Made by a program: the position numbers and the translations under genes. From an uncultured Treponema sp. (lineage in GTDB: Bacteria; Spirochaetota; Spirochaetia; Treponematales; Treponemataceae): a stretch of 37,966 bases of DNA. The notes under the pieces are model-generated. The model worked only from the letters and a program-made list of their open reading frames with translations. It was not told where the DNA came from and did no database searches. The stretch lies in the NCBI GenBank assembly GCA_947166355.1, contig CAMVDX010000024.1, forward strand, positions 1 through 37,966, read 5' to 3'. Of this stretch, positions 24,279 to 31,751 are shown piece after piece. Numbering within the stretch: the first letter of the stretch is position 1; each line of letters opens with the position of its first letter.

Positions 24279-25268
24279 ATGGCAGATAAAAAATTCACAG
24301 TGTTGGATTTGCTGGATCTCGAACTGTCGGGACACGATGCCCTTGATCTTAAATGTATTGCGGGGCGACGTGGTTTGCCTCGTGCGATTAGTGTGCCTGA
24401 ATTAAACCGTCCGGGGCTTGCGCTTTCGGGCTTTTATGAATCTTTTGCCAGTAATCGTGTTCAGGTTTTCGGGCGCGGTGAAACTGCCTATCTTCAGAAA
24501 CTTCACAAAGAAAAAAATACCGACTCAATACGCAACTTTTTCCGTTCGCAAATGCCTTGTTGTATTTTTACGTATAATCTGGAGCCTACGGAAGATTTTC
24601 GGCGCATTGCAGAGGAAAGCTATTGTCCGCTTCTTCAGACAAGCCTTACTTCTACAGAATTTTCAAACCGTATAATCCGTGTTTTTGCAAATCAGTTTGC
24701 ACCGCATCAGACGCTTCATGGAGTTCTTGTAGAAGTTTACGGTATTGGAATTCTTCTCAGCGGTCACTCAGGTGTAGGTAAGAGTGAAACAGCCCTTGAG
24801 CTAGTAGAACGCGGTCATCGTCTTGTTGCTGATGATATTATAGAAATCCGATGTGTAAACGGTAATATCATTCTGGGGCGCGGTTCAAACACAGTAATCA
24901 GTCACCACATGGAAATACGTGGTTTAGGAATTATCAATATTTCGCAGCTTTATGGTGTTGGTGCCATCCGCGATCAAAAGGAAGTTCAGCTTATAGTTAA
25001 GCTTGAGGATTGGAATTCTTCTAAGGCGTATGACCGTCTTGGAACAGAACAAAAGTATGATGAATTGCTTGGAGTAAAAGTTCCAGTAATTGAGATTCCA
25101 GTTCGTCCAGGACGTAACCTTCCTATTATTATAGAAGCGGCCGCCATGAACGAGCGTCTTAAAAACATGGGTTACAATTCTGCAAAAGACTTTAACCAGA
25201 ATGTTCTTAAATGGATTGAAACAGGAGAAGCGCAGTCCGTTTATAACGGCAACGACGATTCTTACTAA
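24279..25268 (+). CDS. hprK: HPr kinase/phosphorylase
   Basis: 329 residues. It phosphorylates and dephosphorylates Ser46 of HPr using ATP or PPi, linking sugar or nitrogen state to regulation in the cytoplasm. The P-loop is Gly162-His-Ser-Gly-Val-Gly-Lys-Ser169 followed by ETALELVERGH. The HprK signature ELLGVKVPVIEIPVRPGRN lies near 262-281. The N-terminal ~130-residue domain is present and length is normal. It is followed 40 bp later by its substrate gene ptsH, then lexA and holA, all same strand. No EI or EII genes are visible in this window, a pattern seen in spirochaetes whose HPr acts in regulation more than in transport. Confidence 0.95.
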   Translation: MADKKFTVLDLLDLELSGHDALDLKCIAGRRGLPRAISVPELNRPGLALSGFYESFASNRVQVFGRGETAYLQKLHKEKNTDSIRNFFRSQMPCCIFTYNLEPTEDFRRIAEESYCPLLQTSLTSTEFSNRIIRVFANQFAPHQTLHGVLVEVYGIGILLSGHSGVGKSETALELVERGHRLVADDIIEIRCVNGNIILGRGSNTVISHHMEIRGLGIINISQLYGVGAIRDQKEVQLIVKLEDWNSSKAYDRLGTEQKYDELLGVKVPVIEIPVRPGRNLPIIIEAAAMNERLKNMGYNSAKDFNQNVLKWIETGEAQSVYNGNDDSY

Positions 25269-25308
25269 AAAAATAAAATCAGGCAGAGAGGCTGCCAAGG
25301 AATTTACT

Positions 25309-25575
25309 ATGATAGAAAAGATTTTAACAGTTCAGAACCGAGCAGGCATTCACGCAAGACCAGCTGCTATTATCGCTCAGACTTCAAACAAGTTTGAAAG
25401 TGAAATTACACTTACCCGCGATGATGCAACAGTAAATGCAAAATCAATTATGGGTGTACTTGCAATGGGAGCCGGCTATAACACTCAGCTTACAATGCGT
25501 GTTATCGGTTCTGATGAATCAGAAGCAGCTTCTGTAATTGAAGAACTTTTTAACAGTCGTTTTGAAGAAGAATAA
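25309..25575 (+). CDS. ptsH: Phosphocarrier protein HPr
   Basis: 88 residues, standard HPr length. His15 (GIHARPAA) is the PEP/EI phosphorylation site. Ser46 in NAKSIMGVLAMGA is the target of HPr kinase, encoded just upstream. I start at the ATG at 25309 with an AAGGAA ribosome site; an earlier in-frame ATG lies inside hprK and gives a non-HPr extension. Both regulatory and transfer residues are intact, so it could serve a PTS encoded elsewhere. Confidence 0.95.
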   Translation: MIEKILTVQNRAGIHARPAAIIAQTSNKFESEITLTRDDATVNAKSIMGVLAMGAGYNTQLTMRVIGSDESEAASVIEELFNSRFEEE

Positions 25576-25592
25576 AAATGGAGGCGTAAGTA

Positions 25593-26204
25593 ATGAGAGA
25601 AATTACGGACAGACAAAGAGAAGTTTTAACTTTCATTTCTTCTTATACAGAAGAGCATTCTTATCCGCCAACTGTTCGTGACATGAGTGAACATTTTGGT
25701 ATTTCTCTTCGTGCAATTCAGGATCATATTCTTGCTTTGCAGAAAAAAGGTTACCTTTCTCAGAGTCAGAAAAAAGCACGTTCAATCCGAGTTCTCTCAG
25801 ATTGCCGCATGAGAGAGCCAGAAACCTATGTCAGCCGAGTTCCTCTTTTGGGAACGGTGGCCGCTGGTAAACCTCTTTTGTGTGAAGAAAACCTCGATGG
25901 TTATGTAAATTTGACAGAACCTTTTGTACGCCCCGGAAGAAATTATTTTGCACTCCGAGTTCGCGGCCAGAGCATGATTAATGCCGGAATTCTCGACGGG
26001 GATCTTGCCGTTGTGGAACAATCTGCAACTGCTCAAGACGGTCAGATTATTGTTGCAGTAATTGACGATGCCATTACGCTTAAACGTTATTATAAAGAAT
26101 CAGGAAGAATCCGGCTGCAGCCGGAAAATCCTCAGTTTCAGGCAATTTACTGTACCGATGTTCGGATTGTCGGAATTCTTTCTAACATTGTAAGAACTTA
26201 CTGA
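25593..26204 (+). CDS. lexA: LexA-type SOS repressor
   Basis: 203 residues, usual length. The N-terminal winged helix covers ~1-65 (ITDRQREVLTFISSYTEEHS, SLRAIQDHILALQKKGYL). The self-cleavage bond is Ala91-Gly92 in LGTVAAGKP, with the catalytic Ser127 (RGQSM) and Lys164 (ITLKRYY). GGAGG precedes the ATG. It is 17 bp after ptsH, so probably in the hprK operon, an unusual place for an SOS regulator. No obvious palindromic SOS box is visible upstream, which would fit either a divergent operator or lack of autoregulation. Confidence 0.93.
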   Translation: MREITDRQREVLTFISSYTEEHSYPPTVRDMSEHFGISLRAIQDHILALQKKGYLSQSQKKARSIRVLSDCRMREPETYVSRVPLLGTVAAGKPLLCEENLDGYVNLTEPFVRPGRNYFALRVRGQSMINAGILDGDLAVVEQSATAQDGQIIVAVIDDAITLKRYYKESGRIRLQPENPQFQAIYCTDVRIVGILSNIVRTY

Positions 26205-26241
26205 TTTTTTTTGCAGCAGACTGGCAGAATGGACATGGCAG

Positions 26242-27222
26242 ATGGCAAACACGAATTCTATTTTTCTTTATACCGGGCCTGAGTTTGGTAAACGTAACGA
26301 AGCCGTAGAAGCAGTTAAGACAGCTCATAAAAAGAAGTTCGGTGTAATTGATGAACATTCATTTTATCTTCTCGAAACGCCTCTTAATGAGGTAATGACA
26401 ATTTTACAGAGTGGAACTTTGTTTTCTGATGGTGTATTTATTGTCTGTCGAAATGCTGAGCTTATAAAGAAAAAAGAAGAAATTAAAATGATTTCGGATT
26501 GGCTTGAAAATCCGGAGCCTTCTGCAATTCTTGTTCTTGTTTCAGATGAAATCAGTGTAGACTCAAAACTTGAAAAACTCGTTCCTCCTGCCAACCGCAA
26601 AAAGTTCTGGGAAATGTTTGAAAGCGACAAGCTTCCATGGGTAACCAGTTATTTCAGTAAGAACGGCTATAGAATTCAACAGGGCGCTGCAAAACTTATT
26701 CTTGAATTAATTGAAAATAATACACAGTCACTTGCAGCTGAATGTTCACGCTTTTTTGTTTTATTTCCAAAAGATCATGAAATTACAGAGACCGACGTAG
26801 ACTCTGTTCTCACTCATAGTCGCGAAGAGAATGCTTTTTCTCTTTTCCGTGAGCTTGCAAATAGTGCTGATCCTGCTCCTGTGCGTCTTGAAAAAGGTTT
26901 GCAGATTCTACAGAAAATCAGGCTTTCAAAGGAAAACTCTTCTGTAATGATTATTGCGGGCCTTGCTTCCTGCTTTAGAAAATTACAGGACTGGCATAAG
27001 AGAGGAGAACAGGCTATTCCGCAGCAGATGCTTCAGAAACAGTACCGCAGCGCTGCAAAAGTCTGGACAATGGGACAATCCGCCGCAATTCTTGCAGAAT
27101 TAGCCTCTACAGATATGGAAATCCGTTCAGGTGGTTCCCAGATGGAGGATATTCTTCTTCAAAAAATGCTGTACGAAATTGTAATTAAAAATGGAGCTCA
27201 GCTTTCGTCTTATGAATGCTGA
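26242..27222 (+). CDS. holA: DNA polymerase III subunit delta
   Basis: 326 residues, normal for HolA, the clamp-loader subunit that opens the beta clamp. The N-terminal segment FLYTGPEFGKRNEAVEAVK keeps the Rossmann-like start without a functional P-loop, as in delta subunits. The DGVFIVCRNAELIKKKEEI and PSAILVLVSDEISVDSKLEK blocks are typical, and the C-terminal helical collar (MEDILLQKMLYEIVIK) is present. 37 bp after lexA, same strand. The ATG at 26242 lacks a strong ribosome site. DNA-replication role by family. Confidence 0.85.
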   Translation: MANTNSIFLYTGPEFGKRNEAVEAVKTAHKKKFGVIDEHSFYLLETPLNEVMTILQSGTLFSDGVFIVCRNAELIKKKEEIKMISDWLENPEPSAILVLVSDEISVDSKLEKLVPPANRKKFWEMFESDKLPWVTSYFSKNGYRIQQGAAKLILELIENNTQSLAAECSRFFVLFPKDHEITETDVDSVLTHSREENAFSLFRELANSADPAPVRLEKGLQILQKIRLSKENSSVMIIAGLASCFRKLQDWHKRGEQAIPQQMLQKQYRSAAKVWTMGQSAAILAELASTDMEIRSGGSQMEDILLQKMLYEIVIKNGAQLSSYEC

Positions 27223-27257
27223 AAGGGTGATTGAGCAAAAACGAATTAGTACTTCAC

Positions 27258-27292
27258 GGTGGTTGAGTAGGCGAAGCCGTATCGAAACCACC
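27258..27292. repeat. GGTGGTTGAGT...AACCACC palindromic repeat (copy 1)
   Basis: Arms GGTGGTT (27258-27264) and AACCACC (27286-27292) with an inner GGC-GAA-GCC hairpin. Sits between the convergent ends of holA and the PC4-like gene, as copy 2 (34942-34981) sits at another convergent gene end. May act as a bidirectional transcript-end structure. Confidence 0.6.
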
Positions 27293-27296
27293 TTAT

Positions 27297-27521
27297 CTAA
27301 AACTCAAGCGTATTCAACAATTCCTTTAACGCCTTTAGCTCTTCTTCTGTAAAAGTAGAACCTTTTCCCATTTTCTGATGGTCTGGAGACCAGCTGCGCA
27401 AATCATATTTTGCAGGTCTTCCACCCCAGGAAACAAGGTTCAGCTCAAGATTCCAGCCACCTTTTCCTTCAGCAACAGTTCCAAGACTTTTTTCAATCTT
27501 AAAAGAAAAATCATCAGCCAT
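27297..27521 (-). CDS. YdbC/PC4-like ssDNA-binding protein
   Basis: 74 residues from the ATG at 27521 (GAGGAGG 6 nt upstream). The whole length matches the bacterial YdbC branch of the PC4 transcriptional coactivator family: FKIEKSLGTVAEGKGGWNLE, LVSWGGRPAKYDLRSWSPDH, KMGKGSTFTEEELKALKELL. These dimers bind single-stranded DNA and are thought to act in transcription or repair. Its upstream DNA is occupied by the interspersed element at 27557-27832, so its promoter must lie within or be supplied by that element. Confidence 0.85.
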   Translation of the reverse strand: MADDFSFKIEKSLGTVAEGKGGWNLELNLVSWGGRPAKYDLRSWSPDHQKMGKGSTFTEEELKALKELLNTLEF

Positions 27522-27556
27522 TTTCTGCCTCCTCACGCATTTTTGCAGGTAACTTG

Positions 27557-27832
27557 CAACGATAATTAAATAATCGTGATTTAGGTCGGCTTCTGCATTA
27601 TAAAAATGAAACTGAGAATCTGGCGCGAGGGAGCGGGGCGTGGTGCAAAAACACTCTTTTTGTGGCTGCCGCGTAAGCGGCATGTGTAATAGTTTCTATG
27701 CCACAAAAAGCGTGTAGCGCATTATTGCGCGGTTTTGCACCACGAAGCCGTGACCGGAAGCCATGTCTTCATAATTTTATTTTATAATGCGGAAGTCCTG
27801 ACCTTTATACGGGTATATTTAAATTATCGTTG
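27557..27832. mobile_element. MITE-like structured repeat, copy A
   Basis: A 276-bp unit with perfect 11-bp terminal inverted repeats CAACGATAATT (27557-27567 / 27822-27832) and subterminal inverted copies of CTTC(T/C)GCATTATAAAA. The core 27621-27766 is a branched palindrome: outer arms CGTGGTGCAAAA / TTTTGCACCACG (27639-27650 / 27733-27744), middle arms 27651-27666 / 27700-27715 with one mismatch, apical hairpin TGCCGC-gtaa-GCGGCA (27667-27682) and a GCGC hairpin near 27718-27731. No coding capacity. It fills the gap between the PC4-like and TmpA-like genes. Copies B (31510-31652, inverted) and C (33138-33280) share the core. Confidence 0.65.
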
Positions 27833-27887
27833 TAAGATTGCCGATAATATAGTAAAATATATAAAATATTTTAAACGTGAGGTAAAT

Positions 27888-28913
27888 ATGAAGAAAGTCT
27901 GTATTATCCTTCTTTCTCTTTTCACCATTCTGTTCTTTATTTCCTGTGGTTCAACACCTGCTGCCGAAGAACAGGAACCTGAAGCTCCAGAGACTTCAGA
28001 AGTAGTTGAAGATGTTGTAGAAGATACAAGTGATTCAGAAATCGATGCTGAAGCCGAAGCTGAAAGACTTGCTGCTCTTATTGAACAGGTAAATGATGCA
28101 AGACAGGCCGCTATCGATGCTTATGCCGATGAGAATTGTCCTGATCAGATGGAAAAGCTTGATGCTCTTCTTGATGGCTTAAAAGATAGCAGTGATCCAG
28201 AGGCTGACGCAAAAGCTCTTATAGATAAATATAACCTTCTTGCAAATTACAGCAATGCAGTTGAAGCAAAATATGAAATTGACGAAAACGACTGGCAGTC
28301 TTATGCGCAGAGTAATTACGATCGCGGTGTAGATTATCTTGATAAGGTTGAAGAAGCCTTAGATTCAGATTCAGTTGATTTTGATAAATCTGTTTATTCA
28401 GATGCAGAAAATGCGCTTAAAGAATTCAATGCGGTATTAAATATAGCTTACAAGAAAATTGCAAAAGAAGAACGCGAAGCCGCACTTGAAGCAAAGAAAA
28501 AGGCCGACAGTGTAAAGGCTGGTGTTGCACGTAAAGCAGAATACAAAGAAGCTGCAGAACTCATACAGTCTGGTGACTCGCTTTATTCTATGCAGAATGC
28601 AAAGAAAGCCGTAGAAAAATATACTGATGCAAAAGAACAGTTTACATATCTCTACGAAGATGTTTCTGAAAAACGCGCTGCTGCTCAGGCTGCAATTGAG
28701 GAAGCAAAACGCCGCGTAGCAGAAAGCGAAAAGTTTGCAGAAGAAGCTGATATGAAGGCACCTATCACAGAGCAGGTAGAAGGTATTGAAGATGAAGATG
28801 CCGTTCTGCTTGAAGCTGATGATTATGAAGATCCTGAAGATGCCGAAGCTGATATTGCTGAGGAGCTTGAGGATGAATATGAAGAAGATATTGATGATGT
28901 GGAGGCTGAATAA
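27888..28913 (+). CDS. Treponemal envelope lipoprotein, TmpA-like
   Basis: 341 residues. A type II signal peptide with lipobox FISC puts the lipidated Cys at position 20. After it come an acidic Pro/Glu linker (~25-55), a long alpha-helical coiled region rich in Ala, Lys and Glu (AAIDAYADENCPDQ through KRRVAESEKFAEEADM), and a very acidic tail (EDEYEEDIDDVEAE). The helical body and its pairing with a LysM protein 2 bp downstream match the TmpA-TmpB membrane-protein pair described in treponemes; sequence divergence makes this an inference. It probably sits in the periplasm, anchored to a membrane. A GAGGT ribosome site precedes the ATG at 27888; the longer frame starts inside the repeat. Confidence 0.8.
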   Translation: MKKVCIILLSLFTILFFISCGSTPAAEEQEPEAPETSEVVEDVVEDTSDSEIDAEAEAERLAALIEQVNDARQAAIDAYADENCPDQMEKLDALLDGLKDSSDPEADAKALIDKYNLLANYSNAVEAKYEIDENDWQSYAQSNYDRGVDYLDKVEEALDSDSVDFDKSVYSDAENALKEFNAVLNIAYKKIAKEEREAALEAKKKADSVKAGVARKAEYKEAAELIQSGDSLYSMQNAKKAVEKYTDAKEQFTYLYEDVSEKRAAAQAAIEEAKRRVAESEKFAEEADMKAPITEQVEGIEDEDAVLLEADDYEDPEDAEADIAEELEDEYEEDIDDVEAE

Positions 28914-28915
28914 TT

Positions 28916-29605
28916 ATGAAAAAGATTATTTCGATTTTGACAGTAGCCTTGCTTACCGCTTCTCTTTTTGCAGGAAGCTATAAGAACAATACCTTCCAGA
29001 AGCTTGCAGACGAGTATACAAAGAAGGCTGAAATTGCACTTGATGCAGGTCAGTATGATGATGCCGTTGAGTATTCAAAGAAAGCAGAAGAAAATGCTGC
29101 TCTTTCTCAGGCATATATCAAAATGATGATGGCTCGCGGAGAAGCAGAAAACAACATTAAACTTGCTAAAAATCAGATTGCGTGGGCAGAAAAAATTGAT
29201 GCTCCGAATATCTATCCTATGGCTTATACATCTGCAACAGAAAATCTTGAAAATGCAGAGACTGCGTTTGATGGAGAAGATTACGAGCAGGCTAATGCTT
29301 ATGCAAAGGCTTCGCTTGCAGCACTTGATGGAATCAGAGAAGTTACACCACTTCCTGAGTTCTATATTGTAAAGCCTTGGGCAGAAACAAAAGACTGCTA
29401 CTGGAATATTTCTGGTCGTCCTTATGTTTATAATAACCCGCTTCTTTGGGAAAATCTGTATCAGGCAAACAAGCAGAATATGCCTAAGCCTGAAGATCCA
29501 AATCTTATTCATCCGGGTATGAAGATGAAGATTCCAAGTCTTACCGGCGAATATCGAAGCGGAACATATGACCCTAAGAAATCATATTCTACTTACGGCG
29601 AGTAG
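28916..29605 (+). CDS. Secreted LysM-domain protein, TmpB-like
   Basis: 229 residues. A signal peptide ends near residue 19 (LLTASLFAGS). Residues ~25-140 are helical TPR-like (EIALDAGQYDDAVEYSKKAE, YEQANAYAKASLAAL). The C-terminal ~80 residues form a LysM-like module (FYIVKPWAETKDCYWNISG, LLWENLYQANKQNMP, HPGMKMKIPS) that should bind peptidoglycan. Two bp after the lipoprotein gene, so the pair is co-translated and likely forms one periplasmic, cell-wall-linked unit. Its last codons lie in the first copy of a 38-bp direct repeat. Confidence 0.82.
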   Translation: MKKIISILTVALLTASLFAGSYKNNTFQKLADEYTKKAEIALDAGQYDDAVEYSKKAEENAALSQAYIKMMMARGEAENNIKLAKNQIAWAEKIDAPNIYPMAYTSATENLENAETAFDGEDYEQANAYAKASLAALDGIREVTPLPEFYIVKPWAETKDCYWNISGRPYVYNNPLLWENLYQANKQNMPKPEDPNLIHPGMKMKIPSLTGEYRSGTYDPKKSYSTYGE

Positions 29606-29729
29606 CCTAAAATCGAAGAACCGTTAAAAACCGAGCTGCGACAGCGGGTCGGTTTAGGTTCAACGAGAAAATGGCTCAAGCTGCGAGACTAGCGAGCAGC
29701 CTAAAATCGAAGAACCGTTAAAAACTGAG
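29598..29729 (+). repeat. 38-bp direct repeat spanning the TmpB-like stop codon
   Basis: Two copies, 29598-29635 and 29692-29729, 36 of 38 identical, 94 bp apart (word AGCCTAAAATCGAAGAACCG). The first holds the gene's stop codon. Each copy is followed by a different hairpin: AACCGA/TCGGTT after the first, the intrinsic terminator after the second. Confidence 0.7.
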
Positions 29730-29764
29730 AGGTCAAGGACTATGTGCCTTGACCTCTTTGTTTT
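29729..29764 (+). terminator. Intrinsic terminator of the TmpA/TmpB-like operon
   Basis: Perfect 10-bp stem GAGGTCAAGG (29729-29738) / CCTTGACCTC (29747-29756), 8-nt loop, then TTTGTTTT. Confidence 0.85.
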
Positions 29765-29770
29765 GCTACA

Positions 29771-29827
29771 TCATTGCGAGCGTAGCGGCATGGTAATTAC
29801 GTCATTGCGAGCGTTAGCGAAGCAATC
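29771..29827. repeat. cattgcgag-type dispersed repeat
   Basis: Two units sharing tcattgcgagcg followed by gcgaagcaatcc, the same words seen in the tandem array at 30468-30609. The two arrays flank the Nudix gene. Confidence 0.55.
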
Positions 29828-29829
29828 CA

Positions 29830-30399
29830 TTAAATCTTTCCACCTTTATACTTCATATACAGACATAGTCCCATTCCAATAATAGCATGCGGAAATTGTT
29901 TTGTTCCCATTCCTTCCAATACTTCTCTTTTTGAAAGCTCTACGCAATTAATTAATTCATCAGCATCTAGATGCTGTTTACCGGTGGCGGTGAGTTCTGT
30001 TGCAAGATAAAAATGCACAGTGTTATTAAAAAGGGCAGGATTAGGATTTGCAGTTCCGAGGTCTATCAACTTTCCGGCTCTATAACCTGTTTCTTCTTCG
30101 AGTTCTCTGCGTGCAGCCGTAGCGGCATCTTCCCCTCTGTCAATTACCCCTCCAGGAAATTCAACACTCAGACTGGCAACACCGTGACGCCACTGTTTTA
30201 CCATCAGAAAGTTATCATCTTTTTCGGGAAGCACTATAACCCAGTCGGGGGCATCCATAATTATATAATCGCCTTCTATGCCGGTACTGGAAACATTGTG
30301 ACGCGAGGTTACCGAGCATACAACAGTTTTTAAGAGCTCTTTAGGTTTTCCTTGTGTCCATTTAAGCTTATCATCTTCAGGCGTAAAATAATTCTTCAT
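29830..30399 (-). CDS. Nudix hydrolase, ADP-ribose pyrophosphatase-like
   Basis: 189 residues. A canonical Nudix box GX5EX7REUXEEXGU spans 84-106 (G84, E90, R98-E99, E102-E103, G105), the site that binds Mg and cleaves X-linked nucleoside diphosphates. The surrounding VKQWRHGV and SVEFPGG upstream of the box fit the ADP-ribose/NDP-sugar pyrophosphatase branch. A GGAG ribosome site precedes the ATG. Single-gene unit on the minus strand, boxed in by cattgcgag repeats on both sides. Substrate is by family resemblance only. Confidence 0.85.
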   Translation of the reverse strand: MKNYFTPEDDKLKWTQGKPKELLKTVVCSVTSRHNVSSTGIEGDYIIMDAPDWVIVLPEKDDNFLMVKQWRHGVASLSVEFPGGVIDRGEDAATAARRELEEETGYRAGKLIDLGTANPNPALFNNTVHFYLATELTATGKQHLDADELINCVELSKREVLEGMGTKQFPHAIIGMGLCLYMKYKGGKI

Positions 30400-30467
30400 A
30401 AAAAATCTCCATTAATTTTTGACAGATTTCAATTCTGGATTTATCATATTATAGAATAAATGAAAAG

Positions 30468-30609
30468 TTATTGCGAGACTCGTAACGAGTAACGACAAAT
30501 TATGTCATTGCTAGTGACGACCAATTACGTCACTGCGAGTAACGACCCAATTATGTCACTACGAGTAACGACTAATTACGTCATTGCGAGGGCGAAGCCC
30601 GAAGCAATC
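30468..30609. repeat. Tandem 25-26-bp repeat array
   Basis: Five degenerate units of period 25-26 bp based on aattacgtcattgcgagtaacgac (units near 30468, 30497, 30523, 30549, 30574). The last ends in gcgaagcccgaagcaatc. It fills the gap between the Nudix and cytidylate-kinase-like genes. No spacers, so not CRISPR. Confidence 0.7.
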
Positions 30610-30637
30610 TATATCATAACAATAGAGAGGTGAACTT

Positions 30638-31459
30638 ATGGCAGTAATTACAATTTCAAGACAGGTAGCAGCATTGGGTGATGAAGTAGCCGGCGAGCTT
30701 GCAAAAAGGCTCGGCTATAAGTTCATCACAAGAAAAGAAATCGAAAAGCGCATTGTGGAACTTGGTTTTTCAGAGAATAAAATGCCTAAATTCGATGAAC
30801 GCAAGCCGGGCTTTTTTGCTTCGCTTACAAAAGACCGCGATGAGTACCTGAACTATGCGCAGTATGCAATTCTTGAAGCCGCTGAACAGAAAAATGTAAT
30901 CATTATTGGGCGCGGTGCTTTTGCAGTTCTTCAGAATGTTCCGAACAATATTTCTGTGCGCCTTGTTGCAGATGAAGCAACTCGAATTGATCGACTTCGC
31001 AAGGAATTCAACTGGGACGAAAAACAGGCTTTGCAGCGTATTCAGGAAAGTGATGCTAACCGTGCAGGATACCATTCAAGCTTCTATAATGTAGATATTA
31101 ATGATCCTGTAAATTATCATCTGATTTTAAATACAGGACTTTTAAACTTAGATCTTGCCGCTTCTGTAATTGCAAATCTTGTTGAACAGAAAGTTACTGT
31201 AAAAGAGGAAGAAGAAGGTAACAAGCTGATAGAAGAGCTTTTGAAAGCTCAGACGGTTGTAAACAAGCTTTCTATGGAACGCAAGCTAAATATCGAATTC
31301 ATGCATGCTACAATCCAGGGAAATACGGTAGTTCTGCACGGAGTTTCTGATTCTCCGGCTGTTGTTGAACAGGCTCTTCAGATTATCCGCGAGGAAATGC
31401 CGGGCTACGATGCTAAATCCGCAGTAAGCATAATTCATGATTTTAAAACCTTTCAATAG
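30638..31459 (+). CDS. Cytidylate kinase-like protein
   Basis: 273 residues. The N-terminal ~200 residues fit the cytidylate-kinase-like family: AVITISRQVAALGDEVAGEL in place of a classical Walker A, KFITRKEIEKRIV, IIIGRGAFAVL, and VRLVADEATRIDRLR. The C-terminal ~65 residues (IEFMHATIQGNTVVLHGVSD, SPAVVEQALQIIREEMPG) look like a BON-type alpha/beta module fused on. The missing GxxGxGKS means CMP kinase activity is uncertain. A strong AGAGGTG ribosome site precedes the ATG. A true cmk gene may lie elsewhere. Confidence 0.75.
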   Translation: MAVITISRQVAALGDEVAGELAKRLGYKFITRKEIEKRIVELGFSENKMPKFDERKPGFFASLTKDRDEYLNYAQYAILEAAEQKNVIIIGRGAFAVLQNVPNNISVRLVADEATRIDRLRKEFNWDEKQALQRIQESDANRAGYHSSFYNVDINDPVNYHLILNTGLLNLDLAASVIANLVEQKVTVKEEEEGNKLIEELLKAQTVVNKLSMERKLNIEFMHATIQGNTVVLHGVSDSPAVVEQALQIIREEMPGYDAKSAVSIIHDFKTFQ

Positions 31460-31483
31460 GTATGTTCATACATTCATGTATTA

Positions 31484-31703
31484 AATCATGAATTATGTTA
31501 TCCTCGATAACATGGCTTCCGGTCACGGCTTCGTGGTACAAAACCGCGCAATGCGCTACACGCTTTTTGTGGTATAGAAACTATTACACCTGCCGCTTAC
31601 GCGGCAGCCACAAAAAGAGTGTTTTTGTACCACGCCCCGCTCCCTCGCGCCAAGATTACGTAAATCTTTTATAATGCGGAAGCCCTGAATCATGAATTAT
31701 GTT
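31484..31703. mobile_element. Structured repeat, copy B (inverted) with 16-bp flanking direct repeats
   Basis: The core 31510-31652 is the reverse complement of copy A with few changes: same outer arms around GTGGTACAAAA, same apical TGCCGC/GCGGCA hairpin. Flanks carry a perfect 16-bp direct repeat AATCATGAATTATGTT at 31484-31499 and 31688-31703, which looks like a target duplication. It lies between the kinase-like gene and pgsA. Confidence 0.65.
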
Positions 31704-31716
31704 TCTTTAATAAACC

Positions 31717-31745
31717 TTGACTTTTATGTCTATAAAAGAGATACT
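31717..31745 (+). promoter_or_regulatory. Promoter of pgsA
   Basis: TTGACT (31717-31722), 17-bp spacer, GATACT (31740-31745), then 6 nt to the ATG at 31752, which would be the +1. No ribosome site. It starts 14 bp after the right direct repeat of copy B. Confidence 0.6.
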
Positions 31746-31751
31746 ATTTTT

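Noticed and set aside
30468..30609. Possible CRISPR array
   Set aside because: Units are directly adjacent and degenerate with no unique spacers, and no cas genes are near.
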